Source: Lindgomyces ingoldianus (Eukaryota > Ascomycota > Dothideomycetes > Pleosporales > Lindgomycetaceae). Taken from it: a DNA stretch of 64,000 bases. This document shows positions 25,877 to 37,238 of this stretch, piece after piece (the stretch's first letter is position 1; the number at the start of each line of letters is the position of its first letter). The DNA lies in the NCBI RefSeq assembly GCF_010093535.1, contig NW_022985180.1:1057260-1121259 (forward strand). Direction: 5' to 3'. The notes beneath the pieces are model-generated. The model did no database searches and was not told the DNA's origin. It saw only the letters and a program-made list of their open reading frames with translations. Both the position numbers and the translations under genes were made by a program.

Positions 25877-26259
25877 CAACAGGATGCGAACGCGGCCAGT
25901 CTTCCAAAATTTCCCGAAGTTTCGTCCGTAGCCACTGGTTCGGAAGAAGATCCGGAAGGCTAAGAAGGCTCCACAAAATTGTTTTGTCTAGCTAAAAGCC
26001 CGGGAGAGGCCACATGATACATACATCGCGTCAATCGGGCAATCCAAGAATCCTTCGATTTCTCCTATCGTTGAGAGCTCAACAGCCATCCCATCTCGAA
26101 AATATGCGCTGATAAATATTTGGGTTCTTGAAACTCCTCATTTTGGTCATCTCTTTCTTCAGTGGCTTTCCTATAGTTATAGGATATTTTATCTTGAGCG
26201 GATTAAACGGTAGAGATACCTAACGTTAACTGGGGTTCCGCACGATGTTCAGAAATAGA

Positions 26260-26505
26260 CTACAGTGGGCCGCCAATGGAGACAGGATCCACATCGTGGC
26301 AATGGAGAATAAATTCTCTATCTGGCCATAGAGGATCTTTGGATCGAAGTATTCGGCGGCAGGCTTTATACAGCCGCGCCACACACATGTACTCATGAAA
26401 TTCAACCAAGCCCTGTTCTGGCACATTGCAGAACCAGGTAGAAGGTATTTTAGACGAAACAGGGCTTGGAATATCACTTTGATGTAAACCTTCGGACAAA
26501 ATCAA
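26260..26505 (-). pseudogene. possible relic of an unidentified gene
   Basis: The minus-strand frame reads protein-like: STWFCNVPEQGLVEFHEYM, then ARLYKACRRILRSKDPLWP and EFILHCHDVDPVSIGG, before a stop. A second protein-like stretch, WSLLSLPDLLPNQWLRTKL with REILEDWPRSHPVGS, lies at 25780-25976 on the same strand. They may be parts of one decayed gene, but I cannot name the family and no intact reading frame exists. Confidence 0.25.
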
Positions 26506-27199
26506 CGATAATTATTCAGCCTCAAAGCTAAAAAACTGGTTCCTCGCAAGTGAGTTTATTAAACGTCACGAGCGACATATTGGCGTTATCAGAATTGCCG
26601 GAAACCCCGGCTCGAAGGTCACAAAAGTCTGGAGGACAACACCTGGATTGCTGCATTGGCCACTCCGACCAATTCTCCGCCACCCGATCTGTGGATGGTA
26701 AGGTCCGATGAAGTCACAATGCATGATGTAGTATCGGGCAGATACGCCATGTGCGTAGGTCGGTGGCACCCTGGGAAACGCGAGGGTCTGCTGCTGGCAT
26801 GAAAGAGCAAATGTAAAGGAGGAACGGTCAAGCTGCTGCCTGGTTCGATGGGCGTGAGCCAAAAATTGCGCCGTTTTGCGCGTTTTTAAATGTGTTGAAC
26901 GGTCCCTGTCAGTAACGCTGTGTCGAATCATATTATGAAATTCCATATTGGAGTAAGAATGGTCTTTATATTGTTCATAAATGTTGAAACTGTGTTCACG
27001 TCTTGAAGGTCAATTGAGACTGTTATCGCTAAGCTATAAGGTGACTGTACATCAGTGACATTCCGACAGCTGTGGTTTGGGGGAACTGTACGGAGAGGAA
27101 AAGAGCTAATTGCGTCCTCGGTTATTAATACTACCACCACTAGATACAAATTTCGTCAAAGCTATCCCGAGTAATTAGACACGCGAAATTCCCAATCCT

Positions 27200-30148
27200 T
27201 CAACCTTGCCACTTGATGCGCTTCTCACGGAACATACTGACCATACCAATGGGCAGCAGTCCCGGGTCTACTACATTCAAACCCCCAAATTTCTCCACCA
27301 TCTCCGGTCCATACATCTGTGCAACCCACTTCCAGTAAGCCTCCATACTATCCCAGCTGAAAGTAATCCCCCTCAAGTTGTTCTGCCCATACAGCTGATG
27401 GATAGCTTGCTTCACCTGGACGCTGACATCGATACTCTGCTCAGTCGGGCGCCTGAGAAGTTCGCGATACACACCCGCTAAATCTGCATTGTATCCTGAA
27501 CGATACCCCTCGCGGTATCGGATGTATTCCTCGAAGGAGAAAAACTCATCGGCATCATCAGTGGGCTTCCATTTGGCATCTTCGATGTTGTAGCGCAGAT
27601 TTCGGATGTCGCCCTTATCGAAGGTTTTCTTGGCTTGCTGGTAGTCATCTCGTTCAGCCTCTTCGTACTCGTCCATAAGTCCGTAGGGGTCCTCGCGGAC
27701 ACCCTCGCGAATTTGGAGAAGACCAACGAAAGGAGACTTCAGATCGAGGCCACCGAGTTCCACCGGGAAAAAGAGGAAACCATCGGGGATGTCTTTGACA
27801 CCAAAGCGTTCCTCAATTTGTTTTTTCAGAAAACTGACCACATTTCCCCCCTCGAAGATGTCTTCCTGAATGTGACGATGAGTAGCAAGCATCCGGTCCA
27901 CATGGTCTCGCCCAAAACAATTCGCAGCCTTGCCAAAGTTTGAGCTGAAGAAAGTGGCGGCGTAGGTATTCCAGGCTTGGATCCAATCAATGACGCTCTT
28001 CGATTTGCCCTGAAGCTGCTTTCGGAGTTCCTGCACATGAGAATCGACCATTTTCTGATCAATCTCGAATCGGCCAGTGTACGGGTCGAGGTAAAGGAAT
28101 CCCCACCTAATTTGACCCTTTGGAAGACGGTTATCAATAGGCCTGTAGGCACCGTCTCCGCTAACTCGTACCGTTCCGGTCTTGGACTCGCTAAGCTGGA
28201 CACCCATGGCTTTCGTGAATTGAAGTGTTGCCGACCACGCTTTGGCGCACTTTTCATAATCGGGAGACCAGAACCAGAAGTCATCGTATAGCCGGTAGAG
28301 TAAGGCGCCATCGGTGCTATGGTTGACGGAGAATTCAAGACAAAACAGGAGGGCCTCGCCGAAGACGTCGCTGAGAGCGTGAGACCCCGGGGTGCCTCGA
28401 CGTCGGAGGCGTGGGGCTGCCGACTCGTCATCGGTGAACTTCAATGGAGCCTGCAGAAACGTCTTGAAGAACTTTGTCCACTTTTCAGACACACCGAAGA
28501 ACTTAAGGACCGACAGAATGCTGTCATGCGGGAGGAGTGGATTCCAGGACTCGAACACGGAGTGAAAGCAAGTTAGCTCGTTATGCAACTTTGTATTAAT
28601 CACAATCTCCGTAGAAAGGAGATGAAGGAGATTTTGTTTCGCCTCAATTGGCTTTTTAGGCCCGCTCTGGTTATCCTCGCCATCAGACTCTGCCGCGAAA
28701 GCTATAGATTGTCGCCGCTGCTGAGGTTGAACCTGGGGTTGGGCCTGATAGTGCTGACGGGCTACTTGTTGCTGATGACCGGTAGAAATCGCCTGCTGCA
28801 TCTGCTGCTGCTGTTGCTGCATCATTATAGCATTTTGCATCATTTGCATCTGCGGTACGGCCCTGGTCTGCTTTGCTCGCTTCCGTGGTGGACTTGAAAG
28901 ATCTTCTGAGTCGACAATGAAATCACCAAACTCAGCCTCCTCCTCCCCTTGTTGCATCACAACGAGCTGCGAGTCGTGGTCAAGGAGCTGGTGCATGAAG
29001 TAAGTCCCCCCGTGCTTGCGCTGACGCTCGTTTTGTAGATTCGGATATATTGCCTGATTTCCAAGGTAGTACTCGCGTCGCTTGCGGTCGGCCTTTGGAA
29101 TGGTTGCAGAATTGGGCTTCCAGGCACTTTTATCTTTATAGAAGGCTAGGAAAGTGGACTTGAAGAAGACGGACCATTTCACGCCAATATAGTGTAGGAA
29201 GATCGCCTGCAAAAGATCCTCGTGCATATGGACGCTGTATGATCCATTCAGCTTTCGGCGCTGTTCAAGCGGGACATGATCGCCCCAGGTCCAACGGGCT
29301 AGAGAAGCCATGCGCATATTGAGGACGTCGGCAATCTCCCCGAGGATAACTTCGTTGCTCAAAAAATCCTTGAGAACCTCGCGCTTCTCGTTGGTGAGAA
29401 GATCTGAGCTCTGGAGGCCTTGGATAACCCAGCGCAAGGTTTGAACGCTGAACTGAGCTGAACTTGCCATGGTACTCTCAAAGTCGTCGACCTTGTCCCG
29501 GAGAGATTTGATGGCCTTGGCAACGTCTTTCTTCCTCGTAATGAACAGGCTTTGGAGGTACTGCTCGAGTCTCTGAACATCGATAGCAGCGGGCTCGAAC
29601 ACGACTTTCTCCCACTCGTTTCGTGCCTCCATCTTCTTGGCGGTGGGAAGTTCTTCGAAGCTCTCGACCATTTCAATGTCGCCGTCGGCAGGTGCATTTT
29701 TCTCGGAGGAGAGCCATTCAGTGACGAGCTTGCCGTAAAGATCAGCGTACTGGAATTTGGAGGATTGAACGGCGAGATACTGGAGGATCGACTTTTCCCA
29801 GTCCTCGAGCACTTTGGGCGAGACGGAGGGATCGTAACGGGCCTGTTCAAGGAAACGGTCGAGGTTCTTGAGGTCGGTCTCTAACCGGGGGTTGGAGGTA
29901 CCCCCTGATATGACGCGGCCTCGTTTTCCGTCCTTGTTCTTGAGCGCGGTAGTCTTGACTCCCAAGCAGGCTTTGGCCCCGTCAACGAGGAAAGAAAGAC
30001 GGTCAAGGGGATCATCCTTGCTGCGAGCAACCTCAACCAGGGCAGAGTACTGCTCCTCAAACGTGACCCGCTGTTTGGCGAGCTCTTCCAACTTGGTGGT
30101 CGTGATAGACTGGAGAGTCTCAGAGAAGACGCTTCCGGAGGACGCCAT
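27200..30148 (-). CDS. rvt: reverse transcriptase-related cellular protein (rvt-type)
   Basis: 982 residues, one intact exon. An N-terminal helical region (LEELAKQRVTFEEQYSALVE, to ~250) precedes an RT-like core. Core landmarks: RWTWGDHVPLEQRRKL and FLHYIGVKWSVFFKSTFLAF (~285-340); a long insert with a Gln/Met-rich tract (~425-485); the motif A area SWNPLLPHDSILSVLKFFGV (~534-553); motif B RRRGTPGSHALSDVFGEALL (~580-600); motif C LYRLYDDFWFW with Asp622/Asp623; then RWGFLYLDPYTGRFEID and a long thumb/C-terminal region (NCFGRDHVDRMLATH, DGFLFFPVELGGLDLKSPF). This layout matches the single-copy fungal rvt genes described by Gladyshev and Arkhipova: no endonuclease, no LTRs, large insertion loop. 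The usual motif-A Asp is not evident; Val531 seems to sit there. Not a transposon remnant: composition is normal and the frame is clean. Confidence 0.8.
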   Translation of the reverse strand: MASSGSVFSETLQSITTTKLEELAKQRVTFEEQYSALVEVARSKDDPLDRLSFLVDGAKACLGVKTTALKNKDGKRGRVISGGTSNPRLETDLKNLDRFLEQARYDPSVSPKVLEDWEKSILQYLAVQSSKFQYADLYGKLVTEWLSSEKNAPADGDIEMVESFEELPTAKKMEARNEWEKVVFEPAAIDVQRLEQYLQSLFITRKKDVAKAIKSLRDKVDDFESTMASSAQFSVQTLRWVIQGLQSSDLLTNEKREVLKDFLSNEVILGEIADVLNMRMASLARWTWGDHVPLEQRRKLNGSYSVHMHEDLLQAIFLHYIGVKWSVFFKSTFLAFYKDKSAWKPNSATIPKADRKRREYYLGNQAIYPNLQNERQRKHGGTYFMHQLLDHDSQLVVMQQGEEEAEFGDFIVDSEDLSSPPRKRAKQTRAVPQMQMMQNAIMMQQQQQQMQQAISTGHQQQVARQHYQAQPQVQPQQRRQSIAFAAESDGEDNQSGPKKPIEAKQNLLHLLSTEIVINTKLHNELTCFHSVFESWNPLLPHDSILSVLKFFGVSEKWTKFFKTFLQAPLKFTDDESAAPRLRRRGTPGSHALSDVFGEALLFCLEFSVNHSTDGALLYRLYDDFWFWSPDYEKCAKAWSATLQFTKAMGVQLSESKTGTVRVSGDGAYRPIDNRLPKGQIRWGFLYLDPYTGRFEIDQKMVDSHVQELRKQLQGKSKSVIDWIQAWNTYAATFFSSNFGKAANCFGRDHVDRMLATHRHIQEDIFEGGNVVSFLKKQIEERFGVKDIPDGFLFFPVELGGLDLKSPFVGLLQIREGVREDPYGLMDEYEEAERDDYQQAKKTFDKGDIRNLRYNIEDAKWKPTDDADEFFSFEEYIRYREGYRSGYNADLAGVYRELLRRPTEQSIDVSVQVKQAIHQLYGQNNLRGITFSWDSMEAYWKWVAQMYGPEMVEKFGGLNVVDPGLLPIGMVSMFREKRIKWQG

Positions 30149-32340
30149 GGTGGAATACTTCGATGAAGCTCGTGGATTGGAGATGGCAGTGAAGCAACCT
30201 AGTTAGGTTGTAGGAAGACTTGCTATGAAATTGGAGAAATTAGGATGTAATTGGACGGAAAGAGGAGTGCGGGTAAGAATACTCGACCGACGGGGACGCT
30301 TTATAGGAAAAAAGTGGCAGAGTGCAAAAATCAGGCAACGAGGGCGTGGCTTGGCAGAGGCCTCACTTTACGAAAGCCCGTCCCGCTGAGCGTCACCGAA
30401 GGACTCGTAAGATTAATTCTAGGACATCTCTACCGAGTGAGCATTTAGAGTTGCTGGTCAGTTAAAGGAGTGTCGTTGTAGTATTCTGGGATGTGCAAGA
30501 GAGATTCACCGGGCGTGCGGAGGTGTTTTTGGGCTGAGAGATAGAAGAAGAGAATCCCAGTAAAGGTGAGTATTCTAGGGTAATTCTCGTGATTAGTAGC
30601 AAGTACGAAAGGCAACGCTACGTTTATTTGATAAACCCCATGCCGCACTGGGAAGGCTGTCCATGAAATGACGAGGATGACTTTTAAATGACGAGTTATT
30701 CGAATAACGCGCGAAAGAGTCGTCGAAACCCTGAGATGGTTGATGCTGGATAACTCGAGAGTTGCGGTTCGAGGCGGGCACTGACACTAGCTGAGGCGCT
30801 AACGTGCCAGAGTGTCGCCACAATTTAGCGAATGCAAAAATCGACGGAATTGTTGGTGCTTTGCAAGACTTCTGTTTTCCCCAACTCCTTTTCTTTGATA
30901 TCTCAGCACCGCAAATATATTTTCTTAATAAAACAATGCCTCTCGCTCTATAATATCTTCTCTATATAATATTAAACGTCTATATTCTATATTAAAGATA
31001 GTTGCTGCTGTGAAGAGTAGATTTGTAAAATTGTGCAAAAACGCTCCGGACTGTGCGCATCTTTAAGTGAGCCCTCTAAAACTGTCGCGGTTAACCGGGA
31101 CACGCCTCGGAACCTCCCTGGAGTCCGGCCTCGGGCACATGACGTCCCGTCACGTGCCCATTATATCTATATCTTTTCTCGAACTCCTGAGTCTTCCCAA
31201 GGACTCGTCTACCAATGCTATCCTACACCCCTCTTCCGCGCTTCATACTTCTTGCATACAGTGCTCTCACAATCACTTTAGAAGAGTAGAATAATAACCC
31301 TCTTGTATGTTAGCGGCTACGAAATATAAATTAAAAATAGAGGTAGCAGAATTTTACATACCAGGGAGATGGCACAACAGTGCTCTTATAGATTTAAATT
31401 GCGTTGTTGTTATAGGAAATTAGAGGAGGAGTACAAATCTCGCCGAGCGCCAAGAATTCCGTCTTTTTTGCATACGCTAAATATATTTCCGAGCCCTGAT
31501 TCCTGTACCGGTCTCCGCCACTAGCCCCTGGCTTTCACGCAACTTCTGCAGTTGCTATGGAAGGGTCCTTCGACTCACGATTGCCCGAAACCCCATGTGC
31601 AGTAGACCGATCGATTATCGGATCCCGACTCGTCTTTTCCTCTTGCCGGCAACTCGAACTGCGCCTGAATAGCTTGATCACGCGCGCTGGCGTATGGGAG
31701 AACGGCATGTTAACCCTGAGGAGAGAGATACATGGTGGGAGATTCTTCCATTCAGATTCCCCTAGTTAATGCCTTCGTTCTTGAAATACCCACTACTGAC
31801 CAACAATACCCTCGCCGGCTGCCCGAAGTGATACAGCTCGCCAGACCAAACACGATTTGACGAGAACCTAATCCTGCGTGGAGATCGCAAGGGGGCGGTA
31901 GTTGAAATCTGGAAAAGGAAGTCGTAGTTCCCGTCATGGGCAACGGGTTTGGCTACGGATCATTGGAGTCGCCTGCAGGATTCGCATCCAATCGAAGGGT
32001 GTCACCATATTGACTAAGAGCATGATAGCCGTGTCGGCAAGTAGGAAGACAAAGCGTTCTGCTAAGAATCTGGGGTAACATAGGTTGAAGATCATCCACA
32101 TGCCTTGTCCTTGGGACGGCGTATTAACCGAGCATTGATTAAAAACCCCACCACTCACGCCCTCACACCTCCGTCGTACTCATCATGTGCGCTCTCTTGG
32201 ACCTACCGAGGTTTCCATATTGGCTTGCCTGGTAAATGAAGTATATCTTCTTTCTCCAGCTGTTCTTGGCTTTAGCGTAATAAAGATGTAGGGAGCCGCT
32301 TTTGTTTCCTTGTTTTGGCTGCTCCACACACACCTTCAAA
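30149..32340. other. gene-poor interval, partly AT-rich
   Basis: 2.2 kb between the rvt-type gene and the GH3 gene. The first ~700 bp are probably the rvt promoter; I found no perfect TGACTCA (Cpc1/Gcn4) site. AT-rich patches at about 30,900-31,030 and 31,290-31,440 look like small RIP-affected inserts. A minus-strand stretch at 31,980-32,110 reads CYPRFLAERFVFLLADTAIM, perhaps a relic, family unknown. Confidence 0.4.
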
Positions 32341-34648
32341 ATGCGCCCTCTGGTCCTCCCGTTGGGGCTCCTCGTCACCCTTGGCGCCTCTCAAGGGTTT
32401 AACGGAGATTGGGACCTGGCGTACACCAAGGCCACCGCTGCCCTTGCAAAACTGTCCCAGTCGGACAAGATTGGTCTCGTATCAGGCATTGGGTGGGGCA
32501 AAGGCAAATGTTCGGGCAATACAGGCTCTGCAAAATCCATCAACTACCCCTCGCTTTGCCTTCAGGATGGCCCCCTCGGTGTACGCTCTGCTGCTAGCAT
32601 CACTGCTTTTCCTGCAGGAATTATGGCGGGTGCAACTTGGGATCGCGACCTAATCCGAGCACGAGGCCGGGGCCTCGGTGAAGAAACAAAAGCACTCGGC
32701 ATTCACGTCATATTGGGCCCTGTAGCTGGTCCACTTGGCCAGTTCGCACAGGGTGGTCGGAATTGGGAAGGCTTCTCTAACGACCCTTACCTCGCCGGAG
32801 TAGCAACTGAGCAGACTATTGCAGGCATCCAAGAGGGAGGCGCCCAGGCTTGTGTGAAGCACTACATCCTGAACGAGCAAGAGAAGAATCGCGAGACAAT
32901 GAACTCGGTTGTTAACGATCGAACGCTGCACGAGCTCTACTTATGGCCTTTTGCAGAAGCCGTTCGCGCTAATGTAGCCTCGGTCATGTGCTCATACAAC
33001 AAATTTGATGGAAAGTGGGCATGCGAGAACAAGCGCGTCATGGATGAACTGTTGAAGAAAGAGCTTGGATTCCGGGGCTACATCCTCACTGATTGGGACG
33101 CCCAGCACTCCACTGTCGATTCTGCCAACACTGGACTCGATATGACCATGCCTGGGTCGGCGTCGGACGGTGGGAATGTATTCTGGGGGTCTAAACTTCA
33201 GTCTGCTGTATCAGGTGGACAGGTTTCTAGTAGCCGGCTTGATGACATGGTTACAAGGATTCTGGCATCATGGTATTTGACCAAGCAAGACTCGGGTTAT
33301 CCAGCAACTGCCATTGACCGTCAAACGAAGAACGGGGGTCCAAACGTGCAAGGAAACCACTCTACTATTGCGCGTGCTGTTGCCCGGGACGGGATTGTGC
33401 TTTTAAAGAACACCGATGGCATCTTGCCTTTAAAGAAACTAAAGAGCATCGCCTTGGTCGGATCTGACGCTGTCCCGAATCCAAAAGGCATCAATTCATG
33501 TCAGGACATGGGATGTAATCAAGGTACTCTTACGATGGGGTGGGGTTCTGGTTCCGCAACGCTTCCTGTGAGTAAGATTGCGGTGTATTTCGGTGATTTC
33601 GTTATCTGTCAACACTAATATTAGATAGTATGTGAGCTCTCCTGCTGATGCAATCAGCGCAAGAGCAAAGAAAGATGGGGCCTCAGTTACCCTCTCCGCC
33701 TCTGACACCGCTAGCCAAGGCGCTTCGGCTGCGCAAAAGGCCGATGTTGCAATCGTCTTCATCACCGCTGATTCCGGAGAGGAGTATCTTACCGTTGAGG
33801 GCCATAACGGAGATCGTACCAATCTCAACGCATGGCATAATGGGGAAGACCTCGTGAAAGCGGTAGCAAATGTCAACAAGAATACAATTGTCGTCATTCA
33901 CAGTGTTGGACCAATCCTAATGGAGGCGTTTGCCGATCTCGATAGCGTCAAGGCGATTGTCTGGGCGGGACTTCCAGGCCAGGAAGCTGGCAATGCATTA
34001 ACTGATGTATTATATGGGGATGTGAGCCCCAATGGAAAACTTCCCTACTCAATCGCTAAGAAGGCGGGAGATTATGGGACGACGATCCAATCCACATCCG
34101 ATAACTTTGGTGAAGGCTTGTATATTGATTATCGTGCGCTGGACAAGAAATCGATTGTCCCAAGGTATGAGTTCGGATATGGACTTTGTGAGTACAAATC
34201 GCTATGTTGACCTGAAAGCGGATACTGATCTTGCAAAGCTTATACTACATTCAACTATTCAAACCTCGTTATCACTGGATCCCCTACATCTGGGCCAGAA
34301 AGTGGTGCCACGATTCCGGGGGGCGCATCGTCTCTCTTCGAAGGCGTAGCTACTGTTACAGCTACGATTACAAACTCCGGCACGGTGACTGCCGCGGAGG
34401 TTGCGCAGCTATATGTTGGCCTCCCAGATTCAGCACCAGAAACCCCCGTCCGCCAATTACGTGGATTTCAGAAACTATCAATCAATGCAGGAGAAGGTAA
34501 GACTGTGAGCTTCTCATTGCGGAGAAAGGATCTAAGTTATTGGGATTCCACGTCAAAGAAATGGGTGCTTCCAAAAGGAACGTTTGCAATCGACGTTGCC
34601 GCTAGCTCGAGGGACTTACGGCTGAGTGGGAAGATCACGTCGTTGTAG
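32341..34648 (+). CDS. secreted GH3 beta-glucosidase
   Basis: Three exons: 32341-33567, 33629-34187 and 34239-34648. Introns are GTGAGT..ATAG (61 bp, phase 0) and GTGAGT..AAAG (51 bp, phase 1), giving 731 residues. Signal peptide: [18 protein letters not shown]. The N-terminal GH3 barrel includes [48 protein letters not shown] and the nucleophile Asp251 in [11 protein letters not shown]. The alpha/beta sandwich domain starts near [12 protein letters not shown], and the fibronectin-III-like domain carries [19 protein letters not shown]. It hydrolyses cellobiose or other beta-glucosides outside the cell. Conventional fungal length; nothing missing. Confidence 0.92.
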
Positions 34649-35336
34649 AATTTATGAGCGTTCATGGTGCGACAATTTGATGGGTTGGAGTATCGTGTTC
34701 TTCGTTTGTCCATAATTATGCAAGTGGTGAACATGCCGGGATCTCATATTAAGCCAATTGCTAACAAAGACTACGTGTTCAACGCCTTCCCTCCAATCCA
34801 ACCTTCGCTAGCGGGCTCATTCCGCCCTTCCCCGCTTTGGTCCGCTGACTCCACTCTAGGAGTAGCATCTAACATGCTCGGCGGAGTCATTGCGAGTGAA
34901 CACACCCGCCTCGCAGACGTTAAAATAGGCTCATTTGTAAGCCCCAGACTGATCTAAGAGCGGAGTACGAGCGGGTGCAGGGTCTTTGCGAGGCTGATGC
35001 ATGCCTAACCTGATGTTGCTGATTGGACTTGTCTCCTTTGAGGAAAAGCTGTCCTATCTTCCCACCCTTCGCGTCAAATCACCCTGCTTGGTCAACGATT
35101 TATCCTCTAACCGTCTAGGTAGCTTTCTCTAGCCTTAACAGCTATGAAATAGAACACGGAACATATAACGCCGACATATTCTTGCTACCTTTCGCCTCAA
35201 TGTCTCCGAAGCACTCTTGCTCCCCAACAGTTTCGTCTACCCAACCGCTTTGTGCTATCTTTCTTAAACCAAGAACAGGCCTGATCAAGCTTCGAGTAGT
35301 ACCTAGTCTTGACATTAAGAACCAACCTTTGACTCA
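34649..35336. other. intergenic
   Basis: About 690 bp between the GH3 gene and the monooxygenase. No recognised gene; frames of 60-97 codons show no motif. Confidence 0.35.
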
Positions 35337-37208
35337 ATGTCGACGCTGCGAAACTTTGCCATAGGCACTAATTCCATGATCGAAACCGACCTTCTCATAA
35401 TCGGAGCTGGGCCTGCGGGAGCATCACTAGCCTGCTTCCTTGCAAGCTATGGTAAAAACGGCCTCGTAATCAGCGCTGCTCCAGGGACGGCAAATACACC
35501 GCGTGCTCATATGCACAACCAGGCGGCGTTGCAATGCATCCGAAACGTCGACATTGGGCTGTGGGAGGAATGCGAGAGACTTGGACAACGCGGCTCCTCT
35601 ATCATGCACTACCGTTGGTCCGAATCGATGAGCGGGGAAGAATAGGGGCGAAATTATTCCTGGGGATATGGTGACCGTGCAAGCGATTATGATTTGGCTT
35701 CTCCATGTAACCCTATGGATCTGCCGCAGACTTTGCTGGAGCCTATCCATGTGAAATATGCGACAGCGAATGGATTTAAGGTTAGATTCGATACACAGTT
35801 ATTGTCATTTGCAGAGGATACGGTCTCTGGAAAGATATTCTGCCATGTGAAGGATCGCGCGACTGGAGCAGAGTACTATATCACGACGAAGTACCTCTTC
35901 GGCGCCGACGGCGGACAGAGCATTGTTGCACAGCAACTCGGTCTCCCATTTACTGTTCTCCCTGGAGGCGGTATAGCATATAATATCCTAGTACGTGCTG
36001 ATCTGTCGCACTTGATGAATAGTCGGCCCGGGAATCTACACTGGAACCTACGCCTTGCCCGGGATTACCCTTTCATGTGCGTAGGGAGAATGGTAAAGCC
36101 TTGGTATGAGTGGCTGTTCGTGATCTTTCCTAAAGGCCCTGATTGTACTATTGATGACCGTACTAACGGCCAGTGGGGCGAGGTGGTCGAGGATATGATT
36201 GACGATAATACCGTCAAGGTTCAGGTGCTTGGAGTGTCCAAGTGGGTTATTAATGAGACGTCTGCTGATACCATCTCGAGGGGTAACGTGTAGGAGCCCT
36301 GCGAACGATTCTGAACTAACATAAGCTAACTTCATTCAATTAGTTTCTGTCTTGGAGATGCCATCCATCGCCACCCACCAACTCTCGGGCTGGGTAGCAA
36401 CACTTGTATCCAGGATTCTTTTAACCTGGCATGGAAAATAAACCTAGTCATGGATGGTGCAGCATCACCTGGCCTCCTTGAAACCTACAACATTGAGCGT
36501 CAGCCAATCGCCGCCCAATTGGTCAAGGCTTCTAACGATATGCTTCGTAAACACATTCTGGTATGGCAGACTGTTGGGGTCCTTCCACCTGGCCACACCC
36601 TGGAAGAACGACTAGCAGGCATCACGGAGCTTAGAGAGAACTCTGAAAAGGGAAGAGCACGACGAAAGTTGCTGAAAGAACGACAGCAGGATTTGTATCA
36701 TGAGACAGGCGCGCTGGGTCTAGAGATGGGCCAGCTGTACCATAGTCATGCTGTCTACGTTGGTGATGAACCAGGGCCTTACTTACCGTCCGGGAAGGAA
36801 GCAGACAATCCGGTACTCTTCTATGATGCAAATACGTATCCAGGTCGACGCCTTCCCCATGTATGGCTGAACACCGCTCTTCCTAAGAAACTGGTCTCGA
36901 CTGTTGACATCGCTGGCAAAGGGCGCTTCTGCCTCTTCACTGGAATCGGGGGCGAGTCGTGGAAGGTAGCTGCTGCCGCTGTGAGCGAGAGCCTAAAAGT
37001 ACCAATCGGTGTCGTAGGGATTGGATTCGGTCAAGATTGGGAAGATCCGTATCACGCTTGGGCGGACAAAAGAGGAGTGGAAGAGGATGGTGCGGTGCTT
37101 GTGAGACCGGATCTATTCGTTGCATGGAGAGCAGAGTCCAGTGGAAGCGAAGAGGAGTGTGCTTCGAAGCTACAGGAAGTGATGAAGAGAATACTCTATC
37201 TCAAGTAA
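35337..37208 (+). pseudogene. FAD-dependent aromatic monooxygenase with one in-frame stop
   Basis: PHBH-type flavin monooxygenase (phenol 2-monooxygenase/TfdB-like). Motifs: LLIIGAGPAGASLACFLASYG (GxGxxG, from ~35385), TPRAHMHNQAALQCIRN, the DG motif LFGADGGQSIVAQQLGL, and after splicing FCLGDAIHRHPPTLGLGSN with NLAWKINLV (GD motif, FAD ribityl). Exon 1 is 35337-36289, intron 36290-36343 (GTAGGA..TTAG), exon 2 is 36344-37208. A single TAG at 35643-35645 interrupts SMSGEE/GRNYSWGYGDRAS, with no frame change and conserved sequence on both sides. It is therefore a nonsense mutation, a sequencing error or readthrough, not an intron. The start could also be the ATG at 35376 (MIETDLLIIGAG). Convergent with the exopolyphosphatase, 30 bp between stops. 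Confidence 0.8.
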
Positions 37209-37238
37209 TTTAGAGTTGTAGTTTTCGCAGTAACGGGC

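Larger units (their letters stand above)
25048..27199. other. gene-poor interval with relics and a tandem duplication
   Basis: About 2.1 kb between a SET gene and the rvt-type gene. It contains the tandem duplication listed separately and open frames on the minus strand at 26260-26505, 25746-25976 and 26566-26946 that may be relics. No intact gene or RNA gene was recognised. Confidence 0.4.

Noticed and set aside
27826..28431. 201-codon second frame within the rvt-type gene
   Set aside because: Same-strand shadow of the conserved RT core in another frame.
27200..30148. Reading the RT-like gene as a decaying retrotransposon
   Set aside because: No LTR, target duplication, poly-A tail, endonuclease, gag or RNase H nearby; single intact frame of normal composition.
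35630..35660. An intron covering the TAG in the FAD monooxygenase
   Set aside because: Sequence on both sides of the stop aligns without a gap to the family pattern (GEE-x-x-RNYSWG), and no usable GT..AG pair brackets it.
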